A stretch of DNA of 64,000 bases from an uncultured Anaeromusa sp. (GTDB taxonomy: Bacteria > Bacillota > Negativicutes > Anaeromusales > Anaeromusaceae), in NCBI RefSeq assembly GCF_963676855.1, contig NZ_OY781460.1:186001-250000 (forward strand), written 5' to 3'. The notes beneath the pieces were generated by a model. The model did not search any database. It had not been told where the DNA came from and saw only the letters and a program-made list of their open reading frames with translations. Positions 26,000-34,201 of this stretch are shown here, one piece after another (within the stretch, counting starts at the first letter, position 1; each line of letters opens with the position of its first letter). The position numbers and the translations under genes were made by a program.

Positions 26000-26620
26000 A
26001 TGCCACGCAAGCGCACCGGCGACAAGCCGGCTGAAATTCTCAGTTTCATCCGCGAACGGCTGCGGACCAACGGCTATCCCCCCTCCATAAGAGAGATCGG
26101 CTCTGCCGTCGGACTCAGCTCCAGTTCCACGGTACATGGCTACTTAAATCGTCTGGAAGAAGACGGCCTCATTCGGAGGGATCCTACCAAGCCCAGAGCC
26201 ATTGAGCTTGTTTCAGAATCTCCTTGGCGTCAAAAAGAGATGATCCCCGTCCCTCTGGTAGGCCGCGTTACCGCAGGTTTGCCGATTCTAGCAGAAGAAA
26301 ACATTGAAGATACGTTCCCCTTGCCGGCCTCCTTATTAGGCCGAGGCAACGAAGATCTGTTCATGCTCACCGTCAGCGGTGAAAGCATGATCAAGGTCGG
26401 CATCCACGACGGCGATTTCTTACTCGTCCGCCCTAGCGACAGCGCTAAAAACGGCGACATTGTCGTAGCGTTAGTCGACGGTGAGGAAGCCACGGTTAAG
26501 CGTTTCTGGAAAGATGGCAAGCAAATTCTGCTCAAACCGGAAAATGACGCAATGGAACCCATCCGCCCAGAGCATGTGGACATTCTCGGCCATGTAGTCG
26601 GCCTGTTCCGTAAGTTCTGA
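26000..26620 (+). CDS. lexA: LexA repressor
   Basis: SOS repressor, 206 aa. N-terminal winged helix (residues 1-70) with SIREIGSAVGLSSSSTVHGYL as the recognition region; C-terminal self-cleaving protease with cleavage site A92-G93 (VTAGLP), catalytic Ser129 (SGESM) and Lys167 (ATVKRF). I choose ATG 26000, five bases after AGGTGA; the upstream GTG 25991 is part of that site. Promoter and LexA box are directly upstream, so it represses itself. Also a plausible regulator of the sbcD-addA operon. Confidence 0.96.
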   Translation: MPRKRTGDKPAEILSFIRERLRTNGYPPSIREIGSAVGLSSSSTVHGYLNRLEEDGLIRRDPTKPRAIELVSESPWRQKEMIPVPLVGRVTAGLPILAEENIEDTFPLPASLLGRGNEDLFMLTVSGESMIKVGIHDGDFLLVRPSDSAKNGDIVVALVDGEEATVKRFWKDGKQILLKPENDAMEPIRPEHVDILGHVVGLFRKF

Positions 26621-26675
26621 GGAAGTAACGAAACTCAGCAGAACAGAGAAACGCCAGAGAATAGGATATTGCTAA

Positions 26676-26724
26676 AAAGCCTCCTTGCTCACAGGTTCAC
26701 CCTGCAAACAAGGAGGCTATTTCT
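26676..26724. terminator. Bidirectional terminator between lexA and the exported-protein gene
   Basis: Stem AGCCTCCTTG / CAAGGAGGCT with a 20-nt loop; T-rich on both strands (ATTTCT on plus, TTTTTAGC on minus). It serves the two convergent genes. Confidence 0.82.
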
Positions 26725-26737
26725 ATAATGATGCCTA

Positions 26738-27364
26738 TTATTTTTCGTTCAGCGTCACTTCGAGGGAAACCACGCGCACAGCGTCTGGCAGCAGTTCCGG
26801 GTCCGCAGAGAAGACTTTCACTCCGTCGCCATAATATTGACGCGGCAGTTGCCGCGTCGGCGCCAGGCGCAAGCACAAGCCTTTTTGCTGAATCAGCTTT
26901 CCTTCCTGCCTTACGGGGATATAACCGCCGTAGTCCCAACCGAAACCGACAATGCGAAAAGGCTGTCCATTCAAACGATTCAACTCCGCCACCGGCGTAC
27001 CGACTGTGATGTTTTCTGCCGTTCGCCAAGAAGAGCCCTCTTTTTTCATCCATGCATGGGACAGTCTTTGACCATATTGATTGTCTTGCCAAAATAGAAT
27101 CACTTCATTGGCGCTATAAGGATAGATCACCGACACGTCGCGTTTTTCGGTTCCCTCTGCCACGTAAATGGTCCTTCTTTGCACTTGCTCAACGCCAAAA
27201 AGCTGCACCAAGTCCTCCTCTTTGGCCGAGGCCAAAATGGGACCTACCCGCTCAAAGGGAAGGCACAACCAGTCATTTTCCGCTGCCGCCTGAGCTACGG
27301 AAATACTGCCTCCTAAAACCGCAAGGCCTATAAGCAACACCGCCAGCCGCCACCATCGTTTCAT
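26738..27364 (-). CDS. Exported protein of unknown function
   Basis: 208 aa with a clear signal peptide (MKRWWRLAVLL, hydrophobic core, VAQAAA, cleavage near residue 27). The mature domain has IYVAEGTEKRDVSVIYP, then NRLNGQPFRIVGFGWDYGG, a motif I associate with a widespread family of exported proteins without known role. No metal or catalytic motif was recognised. Monocistronic between two terminators. Confidence 0.7.
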   Translation of the reverse strand: MKRWWRLAVLLIGLAVLGGSISVAQAAAENDWLCLPFERVGPILASAKEEDLVQLFGVEQVQRRTIYVAEGTEKRDVSVIYPYSANEVILFWQDNQYGQRLSHAWMKKEGSSWRTAENITVGTPVAELNRLNGQPFRIVGFGWDYGGYIPVRQEGKLIQQKGLCLRLAPTRQLPRQYYGDGVKVFSADPELLPDAVRVVSLEVTLNEK

Positions 27365-27408
27365 TGGTCCGCCCCCTTTAAAAATTCATACTTTCACTAT
27401 ACTACAAG

Positions 27409-27440
27409 AAAAGCGGCTTTTTAAGCCGCTTTTCCATTTT
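27409..27440. terminator. Intrinsic terminator downstream of the SNF2-like gene and its 3' element
   Basis: Perfect stem AAAAGCGGCTT / AAGCCGCTTTT with a 3-nt loop, T-rich on both sides. On the minus strand it would end transcripts of the 27654-30626 gene after they pass through the repeat element. Confidence 0.75.
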
Positions 27441-27492
27441 TTTCAATTTTTATTTAAACTATGCAGAAATTTATTCCGTCGTTATTTCACAA

Positions 27493-27650
27493 GGAGCCGC
27501 TGTTTTAGTGAGCCTCCCGGCCAAAGGAGCAGTTTTTTTCGTCAGGCGCGAAAGAAAACCGCAGGAATAGCAGCGCTATGCCGAGGATTTCTGACAAAAC
27601 CTGACGGAAAAAGAGCCCTTTAGGCGGGATGTGAGCAAAATAGCAGCTCC
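27493..27650 (-). repeat. Copy 1 of a ~160-bp intergenic element bounded by inverted repeats
   Basis: Ends are GGAGCCGCT (27493-27501) and AGCAGCTCC (27642-27650), complementary at 8 of 9 positions and extended by TTTTA/AAAATA. The inner core 27541-27595 starts GTCAGGCG and ends CTGAC and matches the core of the second copy (58150-58203) at 48 of 55 aligned columns by hand. The element begins 3 nt after the stop codon of the SNF2-like gene, so on the minus strand it would be its 3' UTR. Confidence 0.75.
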
Positions 27651-27653
27651 GCT

Positions 27654-30626
27654 TTAAGGCTTGCGGCCGGAAACAATAATACAGCCCGCCGCCAATAGGC
27701 GCACGATCGGTTTCTTCATACCCGCTGCCAGCGCCCGAGAAAGAGCAATTTCCTGTTCCGCCAAGTCGGTTCGTCCGGCTTCATTCCAGGCCTTGGCTCG
27801 CTGCGCTGTATCTTTTTCCAGCGCTTCACAAGCAGTCGGCACCAATTCCTGGTACCACGCATCCTTCTCCAGCAATGTTAACGAAGCTTCATAGGTTTTG
27901 CCACAGGCATCTTTCCAGTCTTCAAGGCCGATTACTTCATGAAGCTGTTTAACCCGCCCCTTGATCAAGTTAATATCTCGGGCCTTGCTGAAAGGCTGTC
28001 CCAAAATTTCTAAAAGTTCCGGATGACGCACGCGCCGTCCTTGTTGATCTAAATACAACCGTACCGTCACTGGCGCCAAAAAGCCATCTCCACGGCGGCG
28101 CAAATTTTTCCACAACCGCTCCGGCAGGCCCAGCTTCTTTAAAAACCCTTTAACAAGTTTCATATCGGCTTCCAGCGTGTATTCATAGCAAAAGCCAACC
28201 CATTCGTCGCCTTTTTCTTCGCTCCAACGCGCCTCCGGGCGCCAAAAAGCAAAGGTTTGCCCACGGTCATCCCAATCCAAATAGCGCGCTACCGTATCCA
28301 GAAAAGACTGCCCCGAACGAACCACCGCCGCCTCCGGAATCTGCAGCGACTCGTTTCGGTCATACGGCAGCGGCCTTTGCAAATCTTCTTGCATGCGGCT
28401 AAGCCAATCAAAAGGCATCAGCACGGTTTCGCTTGTCGCCGTATAGCGGGGGCCTTGGCGCCCCAACCCCAAAGCCATGGCAATCCAGGGCTCAAACGCT
28501 TGGCGCTGTCCGTCGCTGTTATTGTCATAGGCCAAAGCCATTTCGCCCCAACCCGCAACGGCAGGCTTAGCTGGACGTGAAGTTTCCCATTCCCGAAAAG
28601 CCGTTTCTAAGGTTTCCGCTTCATTCAAAAGGCCTTCATAGCCACCCTCAAGAAGCGCCTTACGCACCACCGGCGTCGCGACCTTTCTGGCCCAGCCATC
28701 CACACCATGAAGAGACTGGCGGAAAAACGACAATTCTTCTTCCAGCACTTCACACCAAACATTAGCAAGCGAATAATCACCGCCAGAGCCAAGAACTGCC
28801 ACGGTTTGCAACGCTTCTGTGCGATTGCGCCGTTCCACACGAGACATGCGCCGTTCCAGACGACGCAAATCAAAGGGCAGATCAAAATGCACCACTACCT
28901 GGGCATGACCCAAGTCACAATACTCTTCGCCCCGCGGATCCAGCACCAATACGCAGCAGGACGCCTCGTCCCGAAACTGCACTTGCGCTTCGTATACCTC
29001 GCGAACGGTTTGTGCTCGGTGCACCTGGGCCACCGCTTTAGCCCCCAAAAGCCTGCTCAGTTCTTCGGTTACCATCTGGCAAGTAGCGGCAAAGCGCGTA
29101 AAGACAACTACTTTGCGCGTCTTCGGCAACGTCTTGATATAGGCAGCCAACGAAGCTAACCTCGGTTCGGCTTCAGCAGCGCCCGGCGTCAACGCGTCAA
29201 GACGCTGCAAGAGAGCTTCTTCTCCCTCCAGAAGCGGCATCTTCCGACATAAATGCAACCAGGTTTTAGGAAGCTCCTCTTCCAGTTGCGCCGGAGTCTG
29301 CCGTCCCAAACGGCAACCCACCAGTTCTTTTAGCAGCTTATAACTACTGCCGGCACATTCCGCCAACGCCAGGTACAGTACCTCCACCAATTGGCGATGC
29401 TGCGCCAGATCAGCGTCACATTCCATAGCCTTTTTCATCAACAGGCGCCATTGCTCCAGCGTTTCTTCAAGCTCTTCCGCCGCGTTCCCCGCGACTTGAA
29501 GCACCTTCAGTTTCCCCGCCTGTCGCCCGAAAGGCAATTCGCTCCCGCCGACTTCTAGCAGGCGCGGTTCTGCTTTTTTCCCCCACAGCGAAGCAGCCTC
29601 AGCCAACTGTTCCAACGGGTAAGCGTCCCGATCCACCAAGTGAAACATAGCCCAGTATAAGGCTTCTTGTTCCTGCGACGGCAACGATGTCGTCAACAGC
29701 ACCCGCTCCGCCTGCTGCGCTGCGGCTACATAAAAACGATAACGCCTCTGTGCCGCTTCATCTTTGGCTAATCCATCAGCCGCTACAAGCTGAGCATCGT
29801 CAAAGACAATCAAGCTGGGACGCTGCTTCAGTACAAAATCTTTAGCCGTCACCGCACGGTCAGCGGCAATCAGCTTTAAGCGAAGATCGCTCGGCTGCAA
29901 ATAAAAATGCTTGCGCAACATTTCTTCCCAAAAAGACACTCGCAACGGCGGCACCACTAACAGCACTTTGCCTGCAGGATCATCCAGTAAAAACTGCCGC
30001 ACCACCGCACCCGCGGCCATCGTTTTGCCCCAACCAGGAGGTGCTGCCAACACGCGTCTCTGCGAAACACCACTGACAAGTTCCCAGACCGCTTCTACTT
30101 GCTCTGGAACCACCTGTACTTTGGCGGACAAAAGGCCTGTAACGCCCCGTGTCGTCGCCCGCTGTTCCAAAAGCCCCCTCACAAAGGACGCTCTTGTTTC
30201 ACGTAGAAAGGCCGTCTCTTGCAGCGTTTCCGCCAGCATAGAGACTGCATCGGCAAGGGGACGATTCCAACGCACATATACGTCTTCCGTCGGTACAGGC
30301 AACATGCGCATATTGCCCGGCAACGTCCCTTCGGGAAATTTCACTTGATATTCGCCGCTGGCGGCGTCAAATTGTTCTACCCGCCCGGCGTACCAACGCC
30401 CCAGCGCTTCTATGTATACAAAGCAACGCGTTTTAGGCTGCAACCGTCCTAATGGACGAAGCGACTCAAAAGGGATTTCTACATCCTGGCGACTTACAGG
30501 CGAAGAAAAGAATTCCACCACCACACTGCCTGCTCGTATTTCCTTGATTTTCCCTGTCCCCAGAACATTGCCGCTTTCCTTGACAAAATACCCCTTTTTT
30601 AGCGCCTGCATCTCCTTCACGCTCAT
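27654..30626 (-). CDS. RapA/DpdE-like SNF2-family protein with degenerate helicase motifs
   Basis: 990 aa. N-terminal Tudor-like segments (about 10-110, as in RapA), then two RecA-like lobes. Walker A reads PPGWGKT (196-202) where SNF2 proteins have DEVGLGKT; the Walker B/DEAH position reads FDDAQ (275-279); motif III is TTS (312-314); motif IV VVVFTRF; motif V region 567-585; motif VI LERRMSRVERR (590-600). Lysine 201 and the arginines remain, but DEAH is altered. The segment ETAFLRETRASFVRGLLEQR resembles, from memory, DpdE/HepA-type proteins of DNA-modification clusters, yet no dpd, BREX or DISARM gene is nearby. C-terminal ~380 residues are unassigned. ATG 30626 has AGGAGG. Confidence 0.7.
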   Translation of the reverse strand: MSVKEMQALKKGYFVKESGNVLGTGKIKEIRAGSVVVEFFSSPVSRQDVEIPFESLRPLGRLQPKTRCFVYIEALGRWYAGRVEQFDAASGEYQVKFPEGTLPGNMRMLPVPTEDVYVRWNRPLADAVSMLAETLQETAFLRETRASFVRGLLEQRATTRGVTGLLSAKVQVVPEQVEAVWELVSGVSQRRVLAAPPGWGKTMAAGAVVRQFLLDDPAGKVLLVVPPLRVSFWEEMLRKHFYLQPSDLRLKLIAADRAVTAKDFVLKQRPSLIVFDDAQLVAADGLAKDEAAQRRYRFYVAAAQQAERVLLTTSLPSQEQEALYWAMFHLVDRDAYPLEQLAEAASLWGKKAEPRLLEVGGSELPFGRQAGKLKVLQVAGNAAEELEETLEQWRLLMKKAMECDADLAQHRQLVEVLYLALAECAGSSYKLLKELVGCRLGRQTPAQLEEELPKTWLHLCRKMPLLEGEEALLQRLDALTPGAAEAEPRLASLAAYIKTLPKTRKVVVFTRFAATCQMVTEELSRLLGAKAVAQVHRAQTVREVYEAQVQFRDEASCCVLVLDPRGEEYCDLGHAQVVVHFDLPFDLRRLERRMSRVERRNRTEALQTVAVLGSGGDYSLANVWCEVLEEELSFFRQSLHGVDGWARKVATPVVRKALLEGGYEGLLNEAETLETAFREWETSRPAKPAVAGWGEMALAYDNNSDGQRQAFEPWIAMALGLGRQGPRYTATSETVLMPFDWLSRMQEDLQRPLPYDRNESLQIPEAAVVRSGQSFLDTVARYLDWDDRGQTFAFWRPEARWSEEKGDEWVGFCYEYTLEADMKLVKGFLKKLGLPERLWKNLRRRGDGFLAPVTVRLYLDQQGRRVRHPELLEILGQPFSKARDINLIKGRVKQLHEVIGLEDWKDACGKTYEASLTLLEKDAWYQELVPTACEALEKDTAQRAKAWNEAGRTDLAEQEIALSRALAAGMKKPIVRLLAAGCIIVSGRKP

Positions 30627-30699
30627 ATACTTTTGTTCCTCCTACTTACTGCTGCCACGCCTTCGACCCCTTTCATTTTTTACAAATCACTATAGATAG

Positions 30700-30724
30700 A
30701 AAAAAGGCCCACTGCCGTGGACCC
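30700..30724 (-). terminator. Terminator/attenuator in the leader of the SNF2-like gene
   Basis: On the minus strand GGGTCCAC-GGCA-GTGGGCC followed by TTTTTT. It lies ~45 nt after the predicted transcription start and ~75 nt before the gene's ATG, so it would stop most transcripts unless read through. Upstream are two mutually exclusive small hairpins sharing ACGA (AUCGU-CCUGA-ACGAU, or ACGA-UGACAAG-UCGU). Confidence 0.65.
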
Positions 30725-30767
30725 ATTACGACTTGTCATCGTTCAGGACGATTTGCCCGGTTTTCCC

Positions 30768-30796
30768 ATTATACTACTCCCCCGAGGGCGAAACAA
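30768..30796 (-). promoter_or_regulatory. Promoter of the SNF2-like gene leader
   Basis: On the minus strand -35 TTGTTT (30796-30791), 17-bp spacer, -10 TATAAT (30773-30768). Transcription would start near 30761, about 135 nt before the coding start. The rest of the 478-bp gap to cheR (30800-30990) holds nothing recognisable. Confidence 0.68.
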
Positions 30797-30993
30797 CTCC
30801 CAGGGAGGAAAAAAACAGGCAGTCTGGAAATGACAGACAAACTGTACAAAACACTTCAAAGTAACGAGATATTAACAGAAGTGTTGGGAGTAAAATAAGG
30901 AAACGACTGCCGCCGTTTACACAAAAGCTCCCAGCCCTTGATAATTCTATGTTTTTCAGCCTCTCAAAACTTGCAAATTGGGTATATATCAAA

Positions 30994-31033
30994 AGAGACA
31001 CAGGCTCCAGCTCACACCAAAGCCTGTGTCTCT
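30994..31033 (-). terminator. Intrinsic terminator of cheR
   Basis: Thirteen-base perfect stem AGAGACACAGGCT / AGCCTGTGTCTCT with a 14-nt loop, followed on the minus strand by TTTTGATAT. Confidence 0.85.
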
Positions 31034-31104
31034 TTCTGTTTTGAATCCCTCAGCGTAACCCTCGGGTTACTCCGGTTCTCTTGTTTGTATATCCCCCATT
31101 CTGC

Positions 31105-31890
31105 TTAAAACGGTTTTTGGTAGAAGAAGGGCATATAGCTTTGATAGCCAATGTCGCGGAAATTCAAGATGGCCTCGGTGCCGCCGACAAACAGAACGCC
31201 GCCCGGCTTCAACGCTTCTAAGAAGCGACGATAAAGGGCGTCTTTGGCTTCTTCCGTAAAATAGATAACCACATTGCGGCAAAGAATGAGATCAAAACTA
31301 TTTTCAAATTTATCCAGCAGCAAATTGTGCTTCTTAAATTCCACCCGTGAACGAATATCTGGGACCACTACATAGCGGTCTCCTTCCTTGGTAAAATATT
31401 TAGAAGCTCGGCTGGAAGAAATATTCTTGTATTCGTTCGCACTGAACTTACCTTCTCTAGCTTTGCCCAGCACTTCCTCATCCAAATCGGTCGCTAAAAT
31501 GCGATGCCGCATACTTGGCGTCAAGTCCGCCAAAATCATGGACAACGAGTACGGCTCTGCCCCCATAGAACAACCAGCGCTCCAAATATTGAGCTTCGAG
31601 CTGCGCTTAAGCAGATCTGCAAGAACTTTTTTCTCCAGTTCTTCAAATTTCTCGGGCGTCCTGAAAAATTCTGTCACGTTAATCGTGATGTACTCGATAA
31701 ATTCTTTGTATGCTTTTGGATCTTTTTCTAGTTGAGAAAAGAACTCCATATAGCTGCTATGCCCATGACGGTTCATCAGGTTTGTGATACGCCGCTGCAT
31801 CTGCGCCCGCTTGTAATAACTCAAATCAATACCGGCTTTGGTGTTGAATTTCTGTTTAAACGCTTCCCAATCCTGTTCCATTTTATCCAT
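31105..31890 (-). CDS. cheR: Chemoreceptor glutamate methyltransferase CheR
   Basis: 261 aa. N-terminal helical CheR domain (YYKRAQMQRRI), then the SAM-binding domain with ITINVTEFFRTP, WSAGCSMGAEPYSL, ATDLDEEVL and LILCRNVVIYF. It methylates glutamates on chemoreceptors such as the one encoded at 51532-53250. Single-gene unit: it ends at a strong terminator, and no other che gene is nearby. ATG 31890 has GGAGG seven bases upstream. Confidence 0.93.
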   Translation of the reverse strand: MDKMEQDWEAFKQKFNTKAGIDLSYYKRAQMQRRITNLMNRHGHSSYMEFFSQLEKDPKAYKEFIEYITINVTEFFRTPEKFEELEKKVLADLLKRSSKLNIWSAGCSMGAEPYSLSMILADLTPSMRHRILATDLDEEVLGKAREGKFSANEYKNISSSRASKYFTKEGDRYVVVPDIRSRVEFKKHNLLLDKFENSFDLILCRNVVIYFTEEAKDALYRRFLEALKPGGVLFVGGTEAILNFRDIGYQSYMPFFYQKPF

Positions 31891-31962
31891 CCTGCCGCCT
31901 CCATTCGTACTGCAATAATTTAGTTTATCCTATCATGAGCTACGCGTTGCCGCAAGAAGCAT

Positions 31963-33075
31963 TCAACCCTTTAAATAACGTCGTGGCACCCGTTTGCCGA
32001 CCATGCACACCACTTCATAAGGAATGGTTCCCAACCAGCTAGCCACGTCTTCCACTGTAGGCCCTGCCGGCCCGAAGAGAAGGGCGGTTTCCCCCACTGT
32101 CACCTTCGCCGCCACAGGCAAAGCCACCATGCACTGGTCCATGCAGATACGCCCCACCACAGGAACCCTCATACCCGCCAACGATATTGCCGCTTTACCG
32201 GCCAAAAGCCGTGTCCAGCCATCTGCATAGCCTACAGGCAACGTAGCAATACAGGTTTCCCGCGGGGCCTTGTAGGTGCAGCCATAGCTGACCGGACTTC
32301 CAGAGGACACACACTTCACATGACTGACGCAGGCTTTCCATGACATCGCGGACCGCAACGGCAAGGAATGCTTCACTTCTTCCGACGGCCAAATCCCGTA
32401 TAGAATAATACCAGGACGCACCATATCCAGATGGTACTCCGGCAATTCCAGCGTAGCCGCGCTGTTGGCGATATGGCGAATAGCCACCTTAACACCGTAA
32501 GCTTCCATATTCTGCAGCGCCTCTTGAAAACGTCGGAATTGCTCATGAGCATAACTTTTATCTGCACAATCCGCCGTTGCAAAATGCGAAAAAGCGCCTT
32601 CTATGTCTATGCCAGGCAATGCGGCCACTTGCGCCGCAAAAACACCCGCCTCTTCCGGTTGGACGCCGATGCGCCCCATACCGGTATCAACTTTCAAATG
32701 CACTACTGCATTGCGTCCCAACTGTTGTGCGGCGCACGACAAGGCTTCCGCCGTTTCTAACGAATATACAGCGGCAGTGACGTTTTGTGCCACTACTTGC
32801 GCCGCTTCCTCCGGCGGTGTATAGCCTAGAATTAGAATAGGAACTTCAATACCGGCCTGCCGCAATTCGACGGCCTCTTGCAGCATCGCCACAGCCAGCC
32901 GGTCTGCGCCTGCTTCCAACACCGCTTTCGCCACTGGCACAGCGCCATGCCCATAGGCATCGGCTTTCACAACCGCACAAAACTGCACACCGGTTCGCAA
33001 CGTACTGCGAATATGCCGCACATTGTCTTTGACAGCCCCCAAATCTACTTCCGCCCAAACCGCCTGGCGCGTCAT
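31963..33075 (-). CDS. alr: Alanine racemase
   Basis: 370 aa PLP enzyme making D-alanine for peptidoglycan. PLP lysine K37 in VVKADAYGHG; catalytic tyrosine region SYGCTYKAP; RICMDQCMV and the C-terminal WLGTIPYEVVCMVGKRVPR are typical. ATG 33075 has AAGGGGGAG and begins only 2 bp after the hypB stop, so alr is transcribed with hypA-hypB, an unusual pairing. Confidence 0.95.
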   Translation of the reverse strand: MTRQAVWAEVDLGAVKDNVRHIRSTLRTGVQFCAVVKADAYGHGAVPVAKAVLEAGADRLAVAMLQEAVELRQAGIEVPILILGYTPPEEAAQVVAQNVTAAVYSLETAEALSCAAQQLGRNAVVHLKVDTGMGRIGVQPEEAGVFAAQVAALPGIDIEGAFSHFATADCADKSYAHEQFRRFQEALQNMEAYGVKVAIRHIANSAATLELPEYHLDMVRPGIILYGIWPSEEVKHSLPLRSAMSWKACVSHVKCVSSGSPVSYGCTYKAPRETCIATLPVGYADGWTRLLAGKAAISLAGMRVPVVGRICMDQCMVALPVAAKVTVGETALLFGPAGPTVEDVASWLGTIPYEVVCMVGKRVPRRYLKG

Positions 33076-33077
33076 GA

Positions 33078-33755
33078 CTACTCCCCCTTGACCTGCTGCT
33101 TTTTCCGGCGCACTTCGTCTTTAACCCAATTGAGCCAGGAGCTTAAGCCAGTTGTTTGACCGCCACGGCAGGACGTTTTAAAGAGAAGGATGTCACTGTT
33201 GGCACTTTTGATATCATGCTCCGCCAGTTCCATATCAAAAGACGTATGGGGCAGCAAATCCATTTTATTAATAACCGCCGCTTTAGATACATTAAAGGCA
33301 ATCGGATATTTCGCTGGTTTGTCGTCACCTTCAGTCACGCTGAGAACTACGATCTTAGCATCTTCGCCAATATCAAATTCCGCCGGGCAAACTAAATTCC
33401 CTACATTTTCCACCAGCACCAGGTCCAATTCGTCGAGGTCGAGGGAGTTAACAGCCTCTTCCACCATAGCCGCTTCCAAATGGCAGCCACCTTCGGTGTT
33501 GATTTGAATTACCGGCACATGCAGTTGCTCAATGCGGCGGGCATCTTTATCGGTAAACAGGTCTCCTTCAATGACCGCCACGCGCAAACGCGCCTTTAGC
33601 GCAGCAATGGTGTTTTCCAACAGCGTCGTCTTACCGCAGCCAGGAGACCCCATCAAATTCAATACCAAAATGCCCTTTTCCGCAAAGAGCTGCCGCATAC
33701 GAGCCGCAACGGCTTCATTTTTCTCTAAAATATTGCTCATAACTTTAATTTCCAT
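33078..33755 (-). CDS. hypB: Hydrogenase nickel incorporation GTPase HypB
   Basis: 225 aa. P-loop GSPGCGKTTL, metal-site GGCHLEA (shared Cys/His at the dimer interface), VENVGNLVCPAEFDIGE and NKMDLLP (G4). It lacks the N-terminal poly-histidine nickel store of some relatives. With HypA it delivers nickel to [NiFe]-hydrogenase, or to other nickel enzymes; none is in the window. ATG 33755 is one base after the hypA stop with GGAGG nine bases away. Confidence 0.95.
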   Translation of the reverse strand: MEIKVMSNILEKNEAVAARMRQLFAEKGILVLNLMGSPGCGKTTLLENTIAALKARLRVAVIEGDLFTDKDARRIEQLHVPVIQINTEGGCHLEAAMVEEAVNSLDLDELDLVLVENVGNLVCPAEFDIGEDAKIVVLSVTEGDDKPAKYPIAFNVSKAAVINKMDLLPHTSFDMELAEHDIKSANSDILLFKTSCRGGQTTGLSSWLNWVKDEVRRKKQQVKGE

Positions 33756-33756
33756 T

Positions 33757-34101
33757 TCAATCCACCTCCAGATATTCCACTTGCATTTCCCGGCCGCTCA
33801 ACATATCCACCGCCATAGAAGAACAATGAGCGCATACAAGCCCACGTCCTTGAATTTCAGTTTCTCTACCGCACTCTCGGCAGTGCAGCCGAACGGGCAC
33901 GCGTTCCACCAATAATTCCGCAAGCGCTGCCGGCGTCTGCGCCGCCACCGCTTGAAACGCCGTCAAAAGCGCCTGCACATCCACCTGCGTATAGGCTCCG
34001 ATGCGTAGCTTAATCCGGCGAATGCTTCCTTGACTGTCGGAAGCCTCGGCATGACGCCGCACCACATCTAAAATTCCTTGAGCCAAACTGACTTCGTGCA
34101 T
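33757..34101 (-). CDS. hypA: Hydrogenase/urease nickel chaperone HypA
   Basis: 114 aa. It must start at MHEVSLAQ (ATG 34101), because the MHE N-terminus binds nickel; a longer in-frame extension to 34158 is spurious. The zinc site is CREC (with CGRE) and CAHC. Works with HypB immediately downstream. Confidence 0.93.
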   Translation of the reverse strand: MHEVSLAQGILDVVRRHAEASDSQGSIRRIKLRIGAYTQVDVQALLTAFQAVAAQTPAALAELLVERVPVRLHCRECGRETEIQGRGLVCAHCSSMAVDMLSGREMQVEYLEVD

Positions 34102-34201
34102 CTGCTTCCTCTTCCTCTTTTTTCTCCATCTGCCGTAACCCCGGCCTGCTACAGCCACTTGCTATGATTCTTCATTATACCCGCTTGTTTGCGGTTGGTC
34201 A

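Noticed and set aside
27654..30626. Complete phage-defence system (Dpd, DISARM, BREX) around the SNF2-like gene
   Set aside because: Neighbours are an exported protein, lexA and cheR; no nuclease, methyltransferase of that type or modification gene is present.
30700..30760. Match of the SNF2 leader to the guanidine-II (mini-ykkC) riboswitch because of ACGR words
   Set aside because: The ACGG and ACGA words are not closed by complementary stems as the class requires.
33078..34101. Hydrogenase operon
   Set aside because: Only hypA and hypB are present, followed by alr; no structural hydrogenase or other hyp gene lies in the window.
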